NCBI GenBank assembly: GCA_028456385.1
Contig: JALNQF010000071.1
Location: forward strand, 124,001 to 188,000
DNA length: 64,000 bases
Reading direction: 5' to 3'
Origin: Ophiosphaerella korrae
Lineage: Eukaryota; Ascomycota; Dothideomycetes; Pleosporales; Phaeosphaeriaceae
Shown: piece after piece, positions 1-10,399 of the stretch
Layout of the letters: each line of letters starts with the position of its first letter
Numbering within the stretch: position 1 is the first letter of the stretch
The notes under the pieces: model-generated
Told to the model about the DNA's origin: nothing
Seen by the model: the letters and a program-made list of their open reading frames with translations, nothing else
Database searches by the model: none
Position numbers and translations under genes: made by a program

Positions 1-762
1 TGCAACACCCTTTCTGCCATTCCAGTTTATGCCTTTTCCGTTTTCCTTCCCCTGGTCCTAGCCCCATTGACAAAGCAGTCCAATCCTGCCTTGGTCAACT
101 TGCTTACTGCGCCACCACATTTGTGTGGCGCCATTGTTCTCTACCTATTTGCTCGATACAGTGACAAGCACCGTATCCGCCTAGTTCCGGTCCTCTATGG
201 GCTGGTTATTATGGTCATTGGTTTAACAATCGTTGTTATTCTGCCAACATCATGGCCCATACCCCGCTACCTAGCTCTCAATACTCTGCTTTCCGGCACT
301 TACGTCGCGTCTCCGCTGACCGTGACCTGGATTTCCGGCAACGCTCCATCACCAGGAAAACGAGCACTTCTCCTTGGTATCAATGGTTGGGGTAACCTCG
401 CAGGCGTTGTAGCGGCCATGTTATTCCGACCAAGTTATGCCCCTTCTGGCTATATTGTGCCATTTTGGTGGACACTTGCTTGCGTCACACTCTCTGCTTT
501 AGGTTACATCATATTCCTAAGACGCCTGCAAGCCAAAAATGCGCAAAGGAAGAGCATCTTGAGCGACTGGAGCGAAGAAGATATCGAACTCGAACGCCTA
601 CAGGGAACAGGTCCGCTTTCTCAAAATCATCCATGGGTGAGAAGAGCTATCGAAATCGCAAGTAGTACCGAGAAATTGGCATGGTTTGTACGATGGCTCG
701 AGGAAGCTACCCAACGTGGACGAGAAGGTGACGAGAAAGTCACGTTCGTTTACGGGCTTTAG
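1..762 (+). CDS. MFS transporter, allantoate-permease (Dal5/ACS) type, 3' part
   Basis: Open from the first base of the window in frame 1 to a TAG at 760-762, so only the last 253 residues are present and the start lies upstream. The segment shows several hydrophobic stretches typical of the C-terminal half of a major facilitator: a helix ending SVFLPLVLAP, then one around ATAPPHLCGAIVLYLFARYS-like residues, an R/K-rich loop after YLFARYSDKHRIR, and a helix at FWWTLACVTLSALGYIIFL. It ends in a hydrophilic cytosolic tail with WSEEDIELERLQGTG. The SDKHRIR loop and GxxGNLAGV region match the anion:cation symporter family (Dal5-like), which moves organic anions, vitamins or ureides across the plasma membrane. 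No intron is needed in the visible part. The substrate cannot be told from sequence. Confidence 0.8.
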   Translation, partial: CNTLSAIPVYAFSVFLPLVLAPLTKQSNPALVNLLTAPPHLCGAIVLYLFARYSDKHRIRLVPVLYGLVIMVIGLTIVVILPTSWPIPRYLALNTLLSGTYVASPLTVTWISGNAPSPGKRALLLGINGWGNLAGVVAAMLFRPSYAPSGYIVPFWWTLACVTLSALGYIIFLRRLQAKNAQRKSILSDWSEEDIELERLQGTGPLSQNHPWVRRAIEIASSTEKLAWFVRWLEEATQRGREGDEKVTFVYGL

Positions 763-1319
763 TGCTGTTTATTTCAAGTCATGGGCGGTCCTTGTACTTT
801 ATTGATACCCTAGAATAATGATCTTACAGTCTTCGAATGGAACATGCCTTATACTTTGAATCAAGATGCATAAGAAGGAGTTGGCTGGAATCACAGAGAA
901 GCCGCTAAAATTGGAGCTCACCTGTATTTGAAGGTAATCAGGACAGAAGCATCTTCGATATAAAATGATGATCTTACAAGTCATAAATTTGACTAGGCAT
1001 CGTCTTTAGTTCAAAAGTCCAATATAAATCAACTTCCTATTACTAAATTATCCAAAAATTGCGAGTTCGACCGGACAAAATGTTGGAGTTGTGCATCAAA
1101 ACAATGGTTTTCCTGCATCTTGGTCAACCGGAAAAGTGAGATATTGACCACTCCGATGTAGTAGCCAGAAGATACTCAAGCTACCCAGAACCTTTCTCCA
1201 AGGGATCCATAAGTATAGCTAGAGGAACCCTACGATTCCTAATTAAATTATTCAGTAGCACACAATCCATTGTATATATACAGTGTTAATGCAAAGAGTG
1301 TGATTTTCCCACTTTTTCA
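763..1319. other. Intergenic, 3' flanks of two convergent genes with a decayed repeat
   Basis: This stretch separates the stop codons of the MFS gene and the GRDP-like gene. It is AT-rich, has no convincing ORF, and holds one copy of a dispersed repeat at about 1121-1250 (listed separately). Confidence 0.6.
1121..1250 (+). repeat. Dispersed decayed repeat, copy A
   Basis: Clearly alignable by eye with copies at 46915-47020 and 49416-49533. Shared blocks include GGAAAAGTGAGATATTGACC (GAAAAGTGGGACGTTGGCC in copy C), AGCCAGAAG-TACT, AGCTACCCAGAAC (copy B) and ATAAGTATAGCT in all three. In the first block, A and C differ by G/A or C/T transitions only, the pattern left by repeat-induced point mutation. 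No coding capacity survives. It is probably the end of a transposon or a MITE; the family is not identifiable from sequence alone. Confidence 0.7.
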
Positions 1320-3845
1320 CTAACTGCCGCCGCCACCACCACCACCACCACCACAGCCTCCACCTCCTCCATCGCCCCCACCCCCACTCCCACATCCCCC
1401 TGCTGCACTTCCATGACCTCCACAGCTCGCCGCACAGCCCGGCGTCCCGTTGCCACCAGCACATGCACCCAAACTCGCACTATCACAACAAGTGGCAGGA
1501 ACACAGCCTCCAATACCACTGCCGCCAACAGTATGTGTGTTATCTAGAGTGCTTGGATCGGCATAGTAGGGCACAAACACAGGCGTTGGGTAGTAAATTG
1601 GATAGCCATACGCGCCATAAAGGGAGGCGTCCTTGTCGTCTTTCTTCGGTGCTTCCCCGGCCTTTTGCTTCTGATACCTCTTACACACTTTAGCATACTG
1701 CAAATCCAGCTCTTCTAATTCTTTGCGTCTCTGCTCCGCTGTCTTAACGTCGCTTCTGGCCAGCGAATTATGCGCACTAACATGTGGGCCCAGGTATGGA
1801 TCTTTAGAAAATCCTTTCTCTCCTAATTTATCGACTGCAAGAGATGACCGGCGAGACGATAGCTTGGACATGAAGTTGGAGCGCAGTGGTTCGCGCGTGC
1901 ATTCGCAGTACCAACAGCTGCACTCAGAGTATGGCTGGCCGTATTTTTTCTCATATGTTTGCGAGGTCCATTGGAAGCTAGTGTGGAGGTTTGATTCAGG
2001 GATTTTGTCATCGTGGTTGAGGAACTGTTTGCATTCAGAGACAGTGTAACGATAGTAAATTTTAGGAGTGAGCTGATGCGTGTGCTATAGATGCTTGTTA
2101 GCACATATGAACCCATAGATGAGCATATTGAGGCTATGCATAGATGCTTACCCAGGCTAAGTCTACGTCTAGTGTTGGTACTACTGTCTTCCCGGGGTTT
2201 TCTGCCGCTAGTCGCACAAAGCGGTGGTACTTGACAATTAATCGCTGTACAGCCGTCATTATACTCGGGCTGTGCAGCCAGTCTAGATTCTTCATCTTCT
2301 GTACAAACGTGCCTTGTCGAAGAACCGCACCAACAAGGTCAATGCCAAAAATACTTGAATTGTCCCAATAGTGACTTAGTACTTTGCGGACCGCTATACG
2401 ACTACTTTTAGCGATGAAGTGTGGCCTACTCTGCTGTGAGTTAACCAAGGTGACTTCGAATGCCGAACGCATTACATCTTGAAATTTTTTCTTAAGGGCT
2501 TCGACATTCAGCTGGTCCATCTGTTCGCGGAGAACGGATGGCTGGAAGTCGGATCGAGTCTCGATAACTCGATTTGGGAAGAAAGCATCATGTGTGCCAA
2601 GTTTCTTACCCAACGTAGTTCCTAGCAAGATTAGTATATAGCTGACAGCAATAAAGGAGATAGCGCTACCTGCGGGTTCACCCCACATGTTCAGGATTGT
2701 ACCTGCTAGGGGCCGCTGCGAGGACAGTAAATTATAGGCATCGTCGCAGAATTTTCCAACACGGAGCGTTTCGTGGGCAATAATGAAGCCACAGGATAGA
2801 CAGGAGTAACTAAAAGCCGAACCTGCGTAGCCAGTATCATTTGTAAGATATGCTTCGAAAGCCTCGGGACCTGGTGCCACTGGCGGACACGTCCATGGAA
2901 CTCTATTGGACTTAGTACATCTGGGACATTTGATTTGCATCAAGCAGTCATCTTGAACTGGGTCCCAGCAATGTGTCGTTCGTAGAAAGTAGTCTGTCTC
3001 TTCCTGGGAGTAATCAAAAGTCTCGTTGATAGATTGATAAATGAGCTCCCATGGAAATGACGTTCTCCAGAGCTTCGGCTTGGTATACCGAATGGAGTCT
3101 TCAAGATATATTCTTGGATTAAGCATGTAGGCATGCCACACCATCAATACATCCAATGGAGGCAAGCGGAAACCAAAGGCGTTCCCACGGTCGACTTCGT
3201 ATCCGTCACCCGTGGTCGGGAACAAATTGACTGAATGAATGTCAGCTGATCTGAAAATAGCCTAATAATAGTATATATATATATATATATATATATCTGA
3301 GGCTTACCAGCCTGGGGTTCGCTAGCCGGTATTTCAAAGTTCGAAGTTCTAATTAGTACAGGCCAAGTGGTGAAGCCTGACAGCAAACGCCACCAGGCTT
3401 CAAATCGAGCAACAGCTTTTGTCACAAATACGGACCATCGCTTGTCTCTGGCCCGCTCTGCAATATCCTGGTCGTAAATAACTGCCGTCTGCTGTTCATC
3501 ATCGGCTACCATTTTATCGATACTGCATGTGATACCGAAAAGGCCATCATGATTACCAATATCATGTCTAAGCTTAGCAAAAGCGTGTAACAATTTGAGA
3601 TGTGCAATGCATTGAGCAGGTGTAGGAATCTCAAGTGGACTCGGTTGAAAGTTCAGTTCGTCGATTGTTGGCATGCTTGATGCAACTTCTGTACCCACGT
3701 TAGAGGTAGATGCATCCGTCAACGTTGGTTGTGGGCTGTAGGGCGGTGGCTCGGAATACAAGTCTTCAAATTTCTTCATCGAGAGCCGTCGAACCGAGTT
3801 CATCACCCTCTCTTCATTAGTTCGTTGTGCTTTCTTGTTCGTCAT
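1320..3845 (-). CDS. Glycine-rich-domain (GRDP/DUF1399-like) protein with Gly/Cys tail
   Basis: Three exons, 3845-3308, 3230-2152 and 2084-1320, give 793 residues. The junctions restore family motifs: intron 1 joins QA|VNLFPTTGDG, and intron 2 joins LDVDLAW|HTHQLTP. The LPPLDVLMVWHAYMLNPR stretch (about 202-219) and the DVDLAWHTHQL motif (about 535-545) are signatures of the GRDP-like family found in plants and fungi. Two CxxC pairs (C281/C284 and C323/C326) look like a zinc ribbon inserted between them. The last 75 or so residues are almost entirely Gly with Cys, Ala and Ser. A second Cys cluster, CSCWYCEC, sits near residue 580. Plant members are linked to development and stress; the fungal role is not established. 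Intron 1 carries a (TA)n microsatellite. Confidence 0.85.
3272..3296. repeat. (TA)n microsatellite inside an intron
   Basis: An uninterrupted TA dinucleotide run lies in intron 1 of the GRDP-like gene (intron 3231-3307). It does not touch the splice sites and is likely length-polymorphic. Confidence 0.9.
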
Positions 3846-4469
3846 CTTGACCCTATATTGTTGGTCGTGATAAGATTGAAGGGATTCCCAGCTTCAAGGT
3901 TAACAGGTTGGTTTTATAGGAAACATGAGTGTACATAGTCTCTATGCTTCTCATGCTACCGTATCTGGGAGCCCGGTGTAGACAAGGCGACCAACTTCAC
4001 TGAATATGGAGTCAACTACAAGGGTTAGTATGAGGCTAAGTTCCGGAATTGAGGCTGAGCCAAATCGCGTGCCCAATCGGAGTTGCAGCTTCGTGCATGT
4101 GCCATCCATGCTTAACAAATCAAGGAAATTGATCAAGAGGATCGTGATTTTGTACTGAGGCAGTGTGCATGCTGGTATGCTGGTATGCTGGTATGCTCAT
4201 ATTGATATGGTGAACGATGTTTGGTGGCGGACTGGAGGGGACATTGCAGATCTTTTCCGTGTTCTAGACTAATATGGTGAACACGTATTGTGCGCTTTTT
4301 CTCCTACGATAGGATAATTACGCGACGCTCATCTCATTGTGTGCTGCTAATGTCAGAAGGCCCCAATTTTCTTATCGTGTTCGCCAGCATTCCAGTGGAG
4401 AGTCTGGGAGCGCAACGCTTTGGTGGACTGGAGCAACGAACATGTATAAAAGCGCAAAAACACAAAAAT
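3846..4469. other. Intergenic upstream of the GRDP-like gene
   Basis: No supportable gene. It holds the GRDP-like promoter, a small 8-bp tandem repeat at 4171-4194, and two imperfect copies of ATATGGTGAAC (about 4206 and 4273). Confidence 0.6.
4171..4194. repeat. Tandem 8-mer, three copies
   Basis: Three perfect head-to-tail units of GCTGGTAT, followed by a partial fourth. Short minisatellite-like tract with no coding role. Confidence 0.85.
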
Positions 4470-4552
4470 TGACCTAACCAGGGGTCGAACCTGGAATCTC
4501 TTGATTACAGCATGAATCGTAGTCAAGCGCCTTGCCATTGGGCCATTAGGCC
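4470..4552 (-). tRNA. tRNA-Arg (anticodon ACG) with 11-nt intron
   Basis: Full cloverleaf on the minus strand. The acceptor stem GGCCTAA pairs with TTAGGTC (one G-U). The D arm is GCC...GGC. The anticodon stem CTTGA/TCAAG closes a loop CTACGA plus a final A, interrupted after position 37 by TTCATGCTGTA. The variable region is AGATT and the T arm is CCAGG-TTCGACC-CCTGG, with discriminator A. Anticodon ACG (read as ICG) decodes CGU/CGC/CGA. A T-rich tract follows the 3' end (about 4460-4469), as expected for RNA polymerase III termination. The intron sits at the standard eukaryotic nuclear tRNA position. Confidence 0.88.
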
Positions 4553-4813
4553 TGTGATTAACAGATAAAGAGTTTTCAAAATAATCCTAACTATTATCAA
4601 TAGTGTCGTTCGTTATGACATCATCCATCCAATTTGATGTGCTTAGTGCCTATTATAAGTTCAGGATGCTATAGCTAAGGAGAATCCGAAAAGTTGGAGA
4701 TCATTTGTGCTGCAACCGGAAGAGACCTAACAACAGCCATTAATTACTAGTGCAAAATTTTCGCAACACTAACTAAAATTCCCAAATCAGAGATATTTGT
4801 TATCCTGTCATTG

Positions 4814-5277
4814 CTACCCTTTTGCAAATATGCTAAAAGTATAATATTCCGTATCGTCCAACCTGAATGTTGCATACAACAGATTGACAATCTCTGTGAC
4901 TGACTCTTCCGAATACTTGTCACCTCGGAATTGTCTGACGATCTTCACCATTCGCAAGAAAAATTTATTTGATAGGTTAAATGATTCTTCACAAAATTTG
5001 AAGAGATTGAACGGGAACGAAAATTTATCGGCTGTGGTGCATGAGTTATTGCAACCGGTCTCTAATGCACAGTCACGCCTGCGACCTTTGATTGGAGCAT
5101 CAACATATCCACAACCATAGCAGATAGGCAACAGCGGCTACCTGGGGATATATCATCTAGCAAGAGATAGTTATAGAAATTTATTTTTGGTTCAAATAAC
5201 GGTTGATACATCTTTGTAGCTCCATCGAATCTCCCGACATCAAACCAGTTTTTACAAATGCCTTCTAACGCAAGCAT
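4814..5277 (-). CDS. Doubtful two-exon small protein overlapping the Nudix start
   Basis: Exons 5277-5142 and 5085-4814 splice in phase with GT-AG ends into a 135-residue reading frame that starts MLALEGICKNW and ends FSIFAKG. I recognise no family. In favour: both exons are open and the splice keeps frame. Against: its ATG lies inside the first codons of the Nudix gene on the other strand (start 5258), leaving no room for two promoters, and the intron lacks a good branch point. It may be a chance frame, a decayed gene, or a gene whose real first exon is elsewhere. Confidence 0.18.
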
Positions 5278-6024
5278 ATTACGCAGTTCTCAGCCCAGTT
5301 TCGCCCAATTTCCTGGGGAGAATTTCATCATAGGTGGTGGCGTTGCAATTTTTCATATTGCTTCGGGTCGAGTGGTAATATGCAGCGCCGTGGACCGACG
5401 TGTCGGACAATACTACTTTCTACCCAAAGGACGGCGAGATGCTGGAGAAGAAAGTGGACCAGGGGCAGAACGGGAGGGGTATGAGGAGGTAGGCAGTCGA
5501 TCATTCACATGATAGCTATCTTCTAATATTTCAACTAGAGCGGCTATCGCAACCGTCTTCTTCCTCTCCCAACGAAGCACACCCAACCACAGGCCCACCC
5601 ACGCGTTCATACCACGCCTATGACCGCAGAGCCCGTTTGGTTGCAGTTTATGCCGCTTGGACATAGACAGTACCTGCTGTATTGGTATGTTGCGGAGACC
5701 CTGCCCCCGGATGCCGAGAAAGAGCTCGAAACAGAGGTCAGTGCCGCTTACAAGTCGCCGCCACCATTCCCGAAGAACTTGGCTCTTCGTGATCGGATGG
5801 CACAAGAACCTGAGGGATATGTACCGTTGCATCATGAAGGTACGGGGGTCGATGAGGAGGAGCAGACATATGAGAGTTACCTTTTGCCCGTCGAAGAGGC
5901 TGTCAAAAAGCTGGGTAAAGACAGCGTCATGGCAGATGTTGTGCTGAGAGGATGGAAAGGTATTCAGGATCGACTTGCTATAGAGGCGGCTGCTACATCT
6001 ACTAGCCCTGAGCCGATCTTGTAA
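5258..6024 (+). CDS. Nudix (MutT-type) hydrolase
   Basis: Exons 5258-5488 and 5539-6024 encode 238 residues. The splice rebuilds a perfect Nudix box, G58-x5-E-x7-REGYEESGY (residues 58-80), whose REx2EE acidic residues bind the catalytic metal. The box is split by the 50-bp intron between the final two E and SG. The protein begins GENFIIGGGVAIFH, a typical first beta strand, and QYYFLPKG precedes the box. Nudix enzymes cleave nucleoside diphosphates linked to another moiety. Length and layout resemble fungal diadenosine- or diphosphoinositol-polyphosphate-type hydrolases, but the substrate is not determined. The C-terminal 100 residues are Glu-rich and helical. The start ATG has no in-frame alternative upstream of the fold. 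Confidence 0.85.
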
Positions 6025-6854
6025 CCCGGTATCTCGATGCCTACTTACAGAACATGCATGATAGGTTCCTATTTTACTGCTTAGATCTTGCGATGAGATG
6101 CAAGTCACGCATGAAGTAAGATAGTGGCAAATATGATATGCTCCCAGCCTGCCTACCCCACTAAAGTCACGTAGGGGGCTGCAAATTGTAAGGTGTTGAC
6201 AGGCAAGCGATCGCAAGGCTCCAATCCCCTTGCTTGTTGCTTTCTTAGTAGTAACGGCATGGGATGTAGCTACGTAAGATGACAAACTTACACGTTTCCA
6301 AATACCTTGACAAGCTGAAAGAGAGCCTTGCAAAGTATTGAATCGTAAATATCGCAAAAATACATCCAAAACCGTGATGCTATTCAGAACATAACTCGCT
6401 CTAAATAGTGCGAATCACCAGAGCCTTAACTCAGCACCACTGGAACTACCGCTTGTCCATCTACATACCACCATATTTACGCAGGACTTCACTTACCCTC
6501 ACCCTGCCTTCACCACTTGTCTACCTGGGTCTGCCCAAAACCCCGAACCCGTCTTATGCACGCACCCACATCTAGTAAGCCATCGTGCTAAGCATCTTGG
6601 ACCCACCATGCCACCCACGAAACTTGCTCAAACAAGGTCTACTGCATCGTTTAGTCCCACCCTTACTGGCTAGCCAGCGGCTATCGGCGCGTCGCGTGTC
6701 CTGCCGTGTGTCACCGGGTATTGTAGATAAAAGGCTGCCCCGCCGTGCTGCCCCTCCATCACAGCCCTTTTCTTGACAAGCAACGAGAAAGACATCCCAA
6801 CACGACACAAACAATTACCATCGCCACCACTCTTCGAACATCGCATCGAGAAAT
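6025..6854. other. Intergenic, metallothionein promoter region
   Basis: No convincing gene. The distal part is the 3' flank of the Nudix gene. The proximal part is CT/CA-rich leader sequence before the metallothionein ATG. A TATA-like ATAAAAGG sits near 6727, about 125 bp upstream of that ATG. Confidence 0.5.
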
Positions 6855-7003
6855 ATGTCTAGCTGTGGAAACGCATCTTGTGATTGCGGCGGCAATTGCG
6901 AGTGCGCGCAGGGAAGCTGCACATGCGGAAAATGTAAGCTGCTCGAGTTTGATGATGACATGACATGACATGACATGTACTGATCATGCGGGCGGAACTA
7001 GAA
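6855..7003 (+). CDS. Copper-type metallothionein, 26 residues
   Basis: Exon 6855-6933 and a two-base exon 7002-7003 are separated by a 68-bp GT-AG intron with a TACTGAT-type branch point. The spliced frame is 26 residues with seven Cys (4, 9, 11, 15, 17, 22, 24) arranged as three C-x-C pairs plus one single Cys. This size and Cys number equal the well-known Neurospora copper metallothionein. Splicing itself creates the TAA stop (T from exon 1, AA from exon 2). If the intron is retained, the frame runs on to 6968 and adds an eighth Cys and the acidic tail KLLEFDDDMT. The protein should chelate Cu(I) or other soft metals in the cytosol. Such genes are usually metal-induced; I did not find a certain regulatory site. 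It is too short for standard ORF calling. Confidence 0.85.
6955..6977. repeat. ATGAC pentamer repeat in metallothionein intron
   Basis: Four perfect ATGAC units inside the intron of the metallothionein gene, just before the branch-point region. Because the retained-intron frame passes through it, changes in copy number would alter that alternative C-terminus but not the spliced protein. Confidence 0.8.
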
Positions 7004-7344
7004 ATCGAGAAACGTTATGATGACTTGCGTACATGTTCCCGTTACGATTCGACCGACTGTCATTTACAAGATTTGTTACTCCTAGCATGGCGAACTACGT
7101 TGCGTCGGACATTCCTTCATTTGTATGGCTGCATTTGGCATCAAGGATGGAATATTTGGACAGATAATATAGCATCAACAGAAAAATGAAACATTCATCG
7201 GATGCGACGTGTTGCATTTCTGCGTTAATATGATGGGTGTGCTTGAATGTGGTAGAGGGATGGATAGAATAAGCTCCAGAAGTCATTCGGGAGAATGCAA
7301 CCTTGGTGATTGGGTGACACGATTCGTTCTTGTGTGATGACGTC
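7004..7344. other. Convergent 3' flanks
   Basis: Lies between the metallothionein stop and the TBC gene stop. AT-rich 3'-UTR-like sequence, no gene seen. Confidence 0.5.
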
Positions 7345-9728
7345 TTATAGGACGCTCCTTTTGCCCATGTTATCCAAGTCGATGATCTCTTCTTCAGCTT
7401 CCGTGTCTGGCAAATGCTTCCCTTTCTTGTTTCCTGCTCTGGTGCCGGCCATTCCACTGATGCTCCCTCTCGTACTCTCCTTCACACTGGCATCGTCATT
7501 GTCCTCATCGCCAAATAAGAAGCCCTTACCTTTCATGCGTCTCTTTTCGTCTGATGAAAAGGCCGAGTGTGCAGTACCTGAAGCAAAGTTTGACGATGCA
7601 GAATCCTCCCCAAGCATCCACGAGAAGCTGGACGAAGTGAGGTGTGGTCTTGAGCGTGGTGAAAGGCTGGATGAGGGCGATTTAATTGGTGGTGATGGTG
7701 GATGAGTGTTGGGCGTAGACGATGTCATGTTAGTTGCCGCGATCATAGTAGAATCCGGTGGAGGCTGCACTGATATTGGTGGAGCGCTTGTGGTACGTCC
7801 TGGTGAAATAGGTGAGCGTGACTCAGATGACGTGACGACTTCCTCTGCTTTTTCACTCGCCGCTCGTTCCGTCGAGTCCTCGATTGGCAACGGGATAGAG
7901 GAGTCTTCGAGATACACCTGCACGAATTGCACTTTGGCGATGGCAAGGCTAAGCGCTTCTAAGTGCTCCTTTCCTTTAGCGCCATCTTTTCTTGTACTTT
8001 GCTCCTCATTGCGCTCCTTGTGGTGCTCCCATAGTTCGCCTACAGCAGATTCCAGCATCTTAGCCAGATTTCTGTTTCTCTTTTCCAGCCCTTCGATTTT
8101 CCGTATTGCATTTCCTGAATGCGCTCGATCTAAGCCTGGTCGCACAAGTAATGGCTGAGTTGGCTTTCGAAACTCCCTGCCTCCTGCCCTAGGTGTGGTT
8201 TGCCCTGGGCTGGCTGCTGACTGGTAAGCTTCAACATTCTTCTTCACCTCTCCAACGGCATCCCGGATGGCTTTGCCTACTCCCCATTGCGATCCTCGTT
8301 CGAAGACGTTTTTGGCTGCGCCTTGGAGGAGGGCCTCTATGCCGGCTCCTTGCTGACCTACGAAGCTTCTTGGTGAAGCTAAGCTACGTCTTGGACTTGA
8401 AGCAAACGAGGGCGACGGGGAAGATTCGCGTATGATTGGCGATGCCTTGAGCTCCATTGTGGGTGCTTGTTTTCCATACCGTGAGATAATCTCAGCACCA
8501 CCTTGGGGAGTGAGATGGTCGCGTAGGTACAAAGCGTCTTTTATAAATGTGTATGCTGGCACCGCTGGCTCGGGGTAGCGAAGCAGTAGCGAAAAGGCTT
8601 CATTAGTATCAGCCGCAACTAAGTCCCATCGTATTCGAAGGAGCATTGCTATTGCAATCATGTCGACAAGTTCCAACGTCGAGTCAATGGCGAATAAAGC
8701 ATCCCACATGTCGAAGACGGCATCAAGAGAGAATTCTCGCCCAAATAAGAGACGTATCCAGCGCCTGAAGCGCGTCAGCGGAGTGCAAAAGGAGAGGACT
8801 GCAGCTTACAGAAGGAAGATCTGAGGAACGATTTCGAGTTTGACAAGATGTGCGGAAAGCTCTGGATCAGCTTTTGGCAGGTACTGTTCAAAGATTCGCG
8901 AGCTTCGTTCGAGCATTGGAGTGTCTTTGGTGGTTGATCCGGTCTCGGCTGGGGCGTAGAACGACTGGGCAGTCTGCATGATGAGAGCGAATAGTGTATG
9001 TGAATCATGTTCGATATAAGTCGAATCCAGCATGCTGACAAGCAATTGATCCGGTTGTCGGCCATGTTCGCTCGGCGGCCTCACAGCATCTCTTTCCACG
9101 ACCCAGAGCAAGGGGGCCAGAATCTCGTGCATGCCCTGCCGATAGCCAATGGTTGGATGCATCTTGCACCACACAAACAGTATGTCCAACATCATGTCCT
9201 GGGTGCCGGGCTGGCGGAAGTAGACGTTGTCTGGCATGCATCGCTCAATGTCTTGGAAGATCTCGGCGCGGAGGCTCTCGTCGGCTCGTAGCGCTACCCA
9301 TGGGGACTTTCAAGGCTTAGCACGGGTCAACGTCTGCTATGTTTAGACGGGCATAGCCAGCGGGAGGAGATGAATACCTCGTCGTTCTCGCTGAGCGGGT
9401 CTACCGACGATTCGAACTCGTCGGGGTGCTGGATAGCACGGAGGTAGTGGGCACGCAGCGAGTCGTACGATTTGCGTGCCGTGGTGAGGTGGGCGGGCCA
9501 TGACGACCGGTCGAGGGTCTTGAAGACGAGGAAGATCTTCCAACACACCGAACGAAGGCCTGCAGTGACGTGGGGCTCCTTGTGCGAGGACACATGAATC
9601 TTCAGGTTAGTCAATGAGTGAAAATCATCGAGCTGCCGCCAATGCTTTCTGGGGGGACAGGTCAGCACGGGGGAGGGGAAGGAGGCGAGGGGGAAGAAGA
9701 CACACTCGGCTTCAGATATGGATCGCAT
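7345..9728 (-). CDS. TBC-domain Rab GTPase-activating protein (TBC1D5-like)
   Basis: Exons 9728-9706, 9648-9378, 9306-8810 and 8764-7345 give 736 residues. The N-terminus reads MRSISEAEKHW, then GLRSVCWKIFLVFKTLD. The TBC dual-finger motifs are intact: I114-F-Q-D-I-E-R120 supplies the catalytic Arg and Y153-R-Q155 supplies the catalytic Gln. The domain ends around FSLDAVFDMWDALFA and RIRWDL. The second half is low-complexity, Ser/Pro-rich with a coiled-coil-like stretch and an acidic C-terminus (EAEEEIIDLDNMGKRSVL). TBC proteins stimulate GTP hydrolysis on Rab proteins and act on endosome, retromer or autophagy traffic for TBC1D5. The order and the long disordered tail fit fungal TBC1D5-like proteins. 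The target Rab is unknown. Confidence 0.9.
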
Positions 9729-9932
9729 TGTGGCAAGAGGGTGTCAGGTGCAATGGCAAGAAAGTACCGTGATGTCGGCTGGAGCTATCACGGTGCCATG
9801 CGCGAGCCAACGCGCCGTGGGGCACTACGAGATTCGCCGAGGTTGTGCCGGGGGCCAATCATGCATGATTACAAGACGACTACATGGTAGCTAAGTAGAT
9901 ATGAGATATGACATGGGGCATGCTTCACGGAT

Positions 9933-10399
9933 TTACCCAGGCACTGCATTCCTCTGTCCCTCCAGCTGCATCTTGTTCATGAGTGCAGGCGTGATGATGT
10001 CTTGCCGGAAACGCTCGTGCTGCAGCAACTCGAGGGCTCGCAGCGTGGGACCAGGGTGACTGGCGGCCATTCATCAGCAGCACATGGGCAGACGGGGGCG
10101 CGACACGGCCAACAGGCAGCTTACTGGAGGAACTTGGTGTACCTGGGGTCGGCAAAGTACAGCAGGTAGGCCAGGTAGGCGACGAAGTCGGGCTTGTCAA
10201 AGAACTTCTGGGTGGCCAGGTAGTTGAGATAGACGGGATTGGCCAGGCATTGCACAAACTAGGGCAGCGTCAATGATTTTTATGAAACACGGGAGGGCCG
10301 TCACGGCGCGCGTGCAAGTAGGGCAGCATGCAGCACGGCACGAACCTCGAGTTCAAGCTCGAAGCGCGAGAAGCCGCCGTGGAGCGGCAGGTCGGCCAT
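9933..10399 (-). CDS. MED31: Mediator complex subunit 31 (Soh1)
   Basis: Exons 10399-10346, 10258-10125 and 10059-9933 encode 104 residues. The spliced protein has the highly conserved MED31 core: FELELE|FVQCLANPVYLNYLA, then KPDFVAYLAYLLYFADPRYTKFL, then HHPGPTLRALELL and FRQDI. MED31 is part of the middle module of Mediator and bridges transcription factors and RNA polymerase II in the nucleus. The first donor is GTTCGT, weaker than the GTAAGC of intron 2. The gene is head to head with PAL1, sharing 736 bp of upstream DNA, and its 3' end lies close to the start of the TBC gene. Length is slightly short because the variable C-terminal tail of other MED31 proteins is missing. Confidence 0.93.

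Noticed and set aside
1252..1528. Tryptophan- and valine-rich frames over the Gly-repeat
   Set aside because: They are alternate frames of the Gly/Cys-coding repeat of the GRDP-like gene.
7706..8158. 150-residue plus-strand frame
   Set aside because: It is antisense to the Ser/Pro-rich half of the TBC gene and has no domain.
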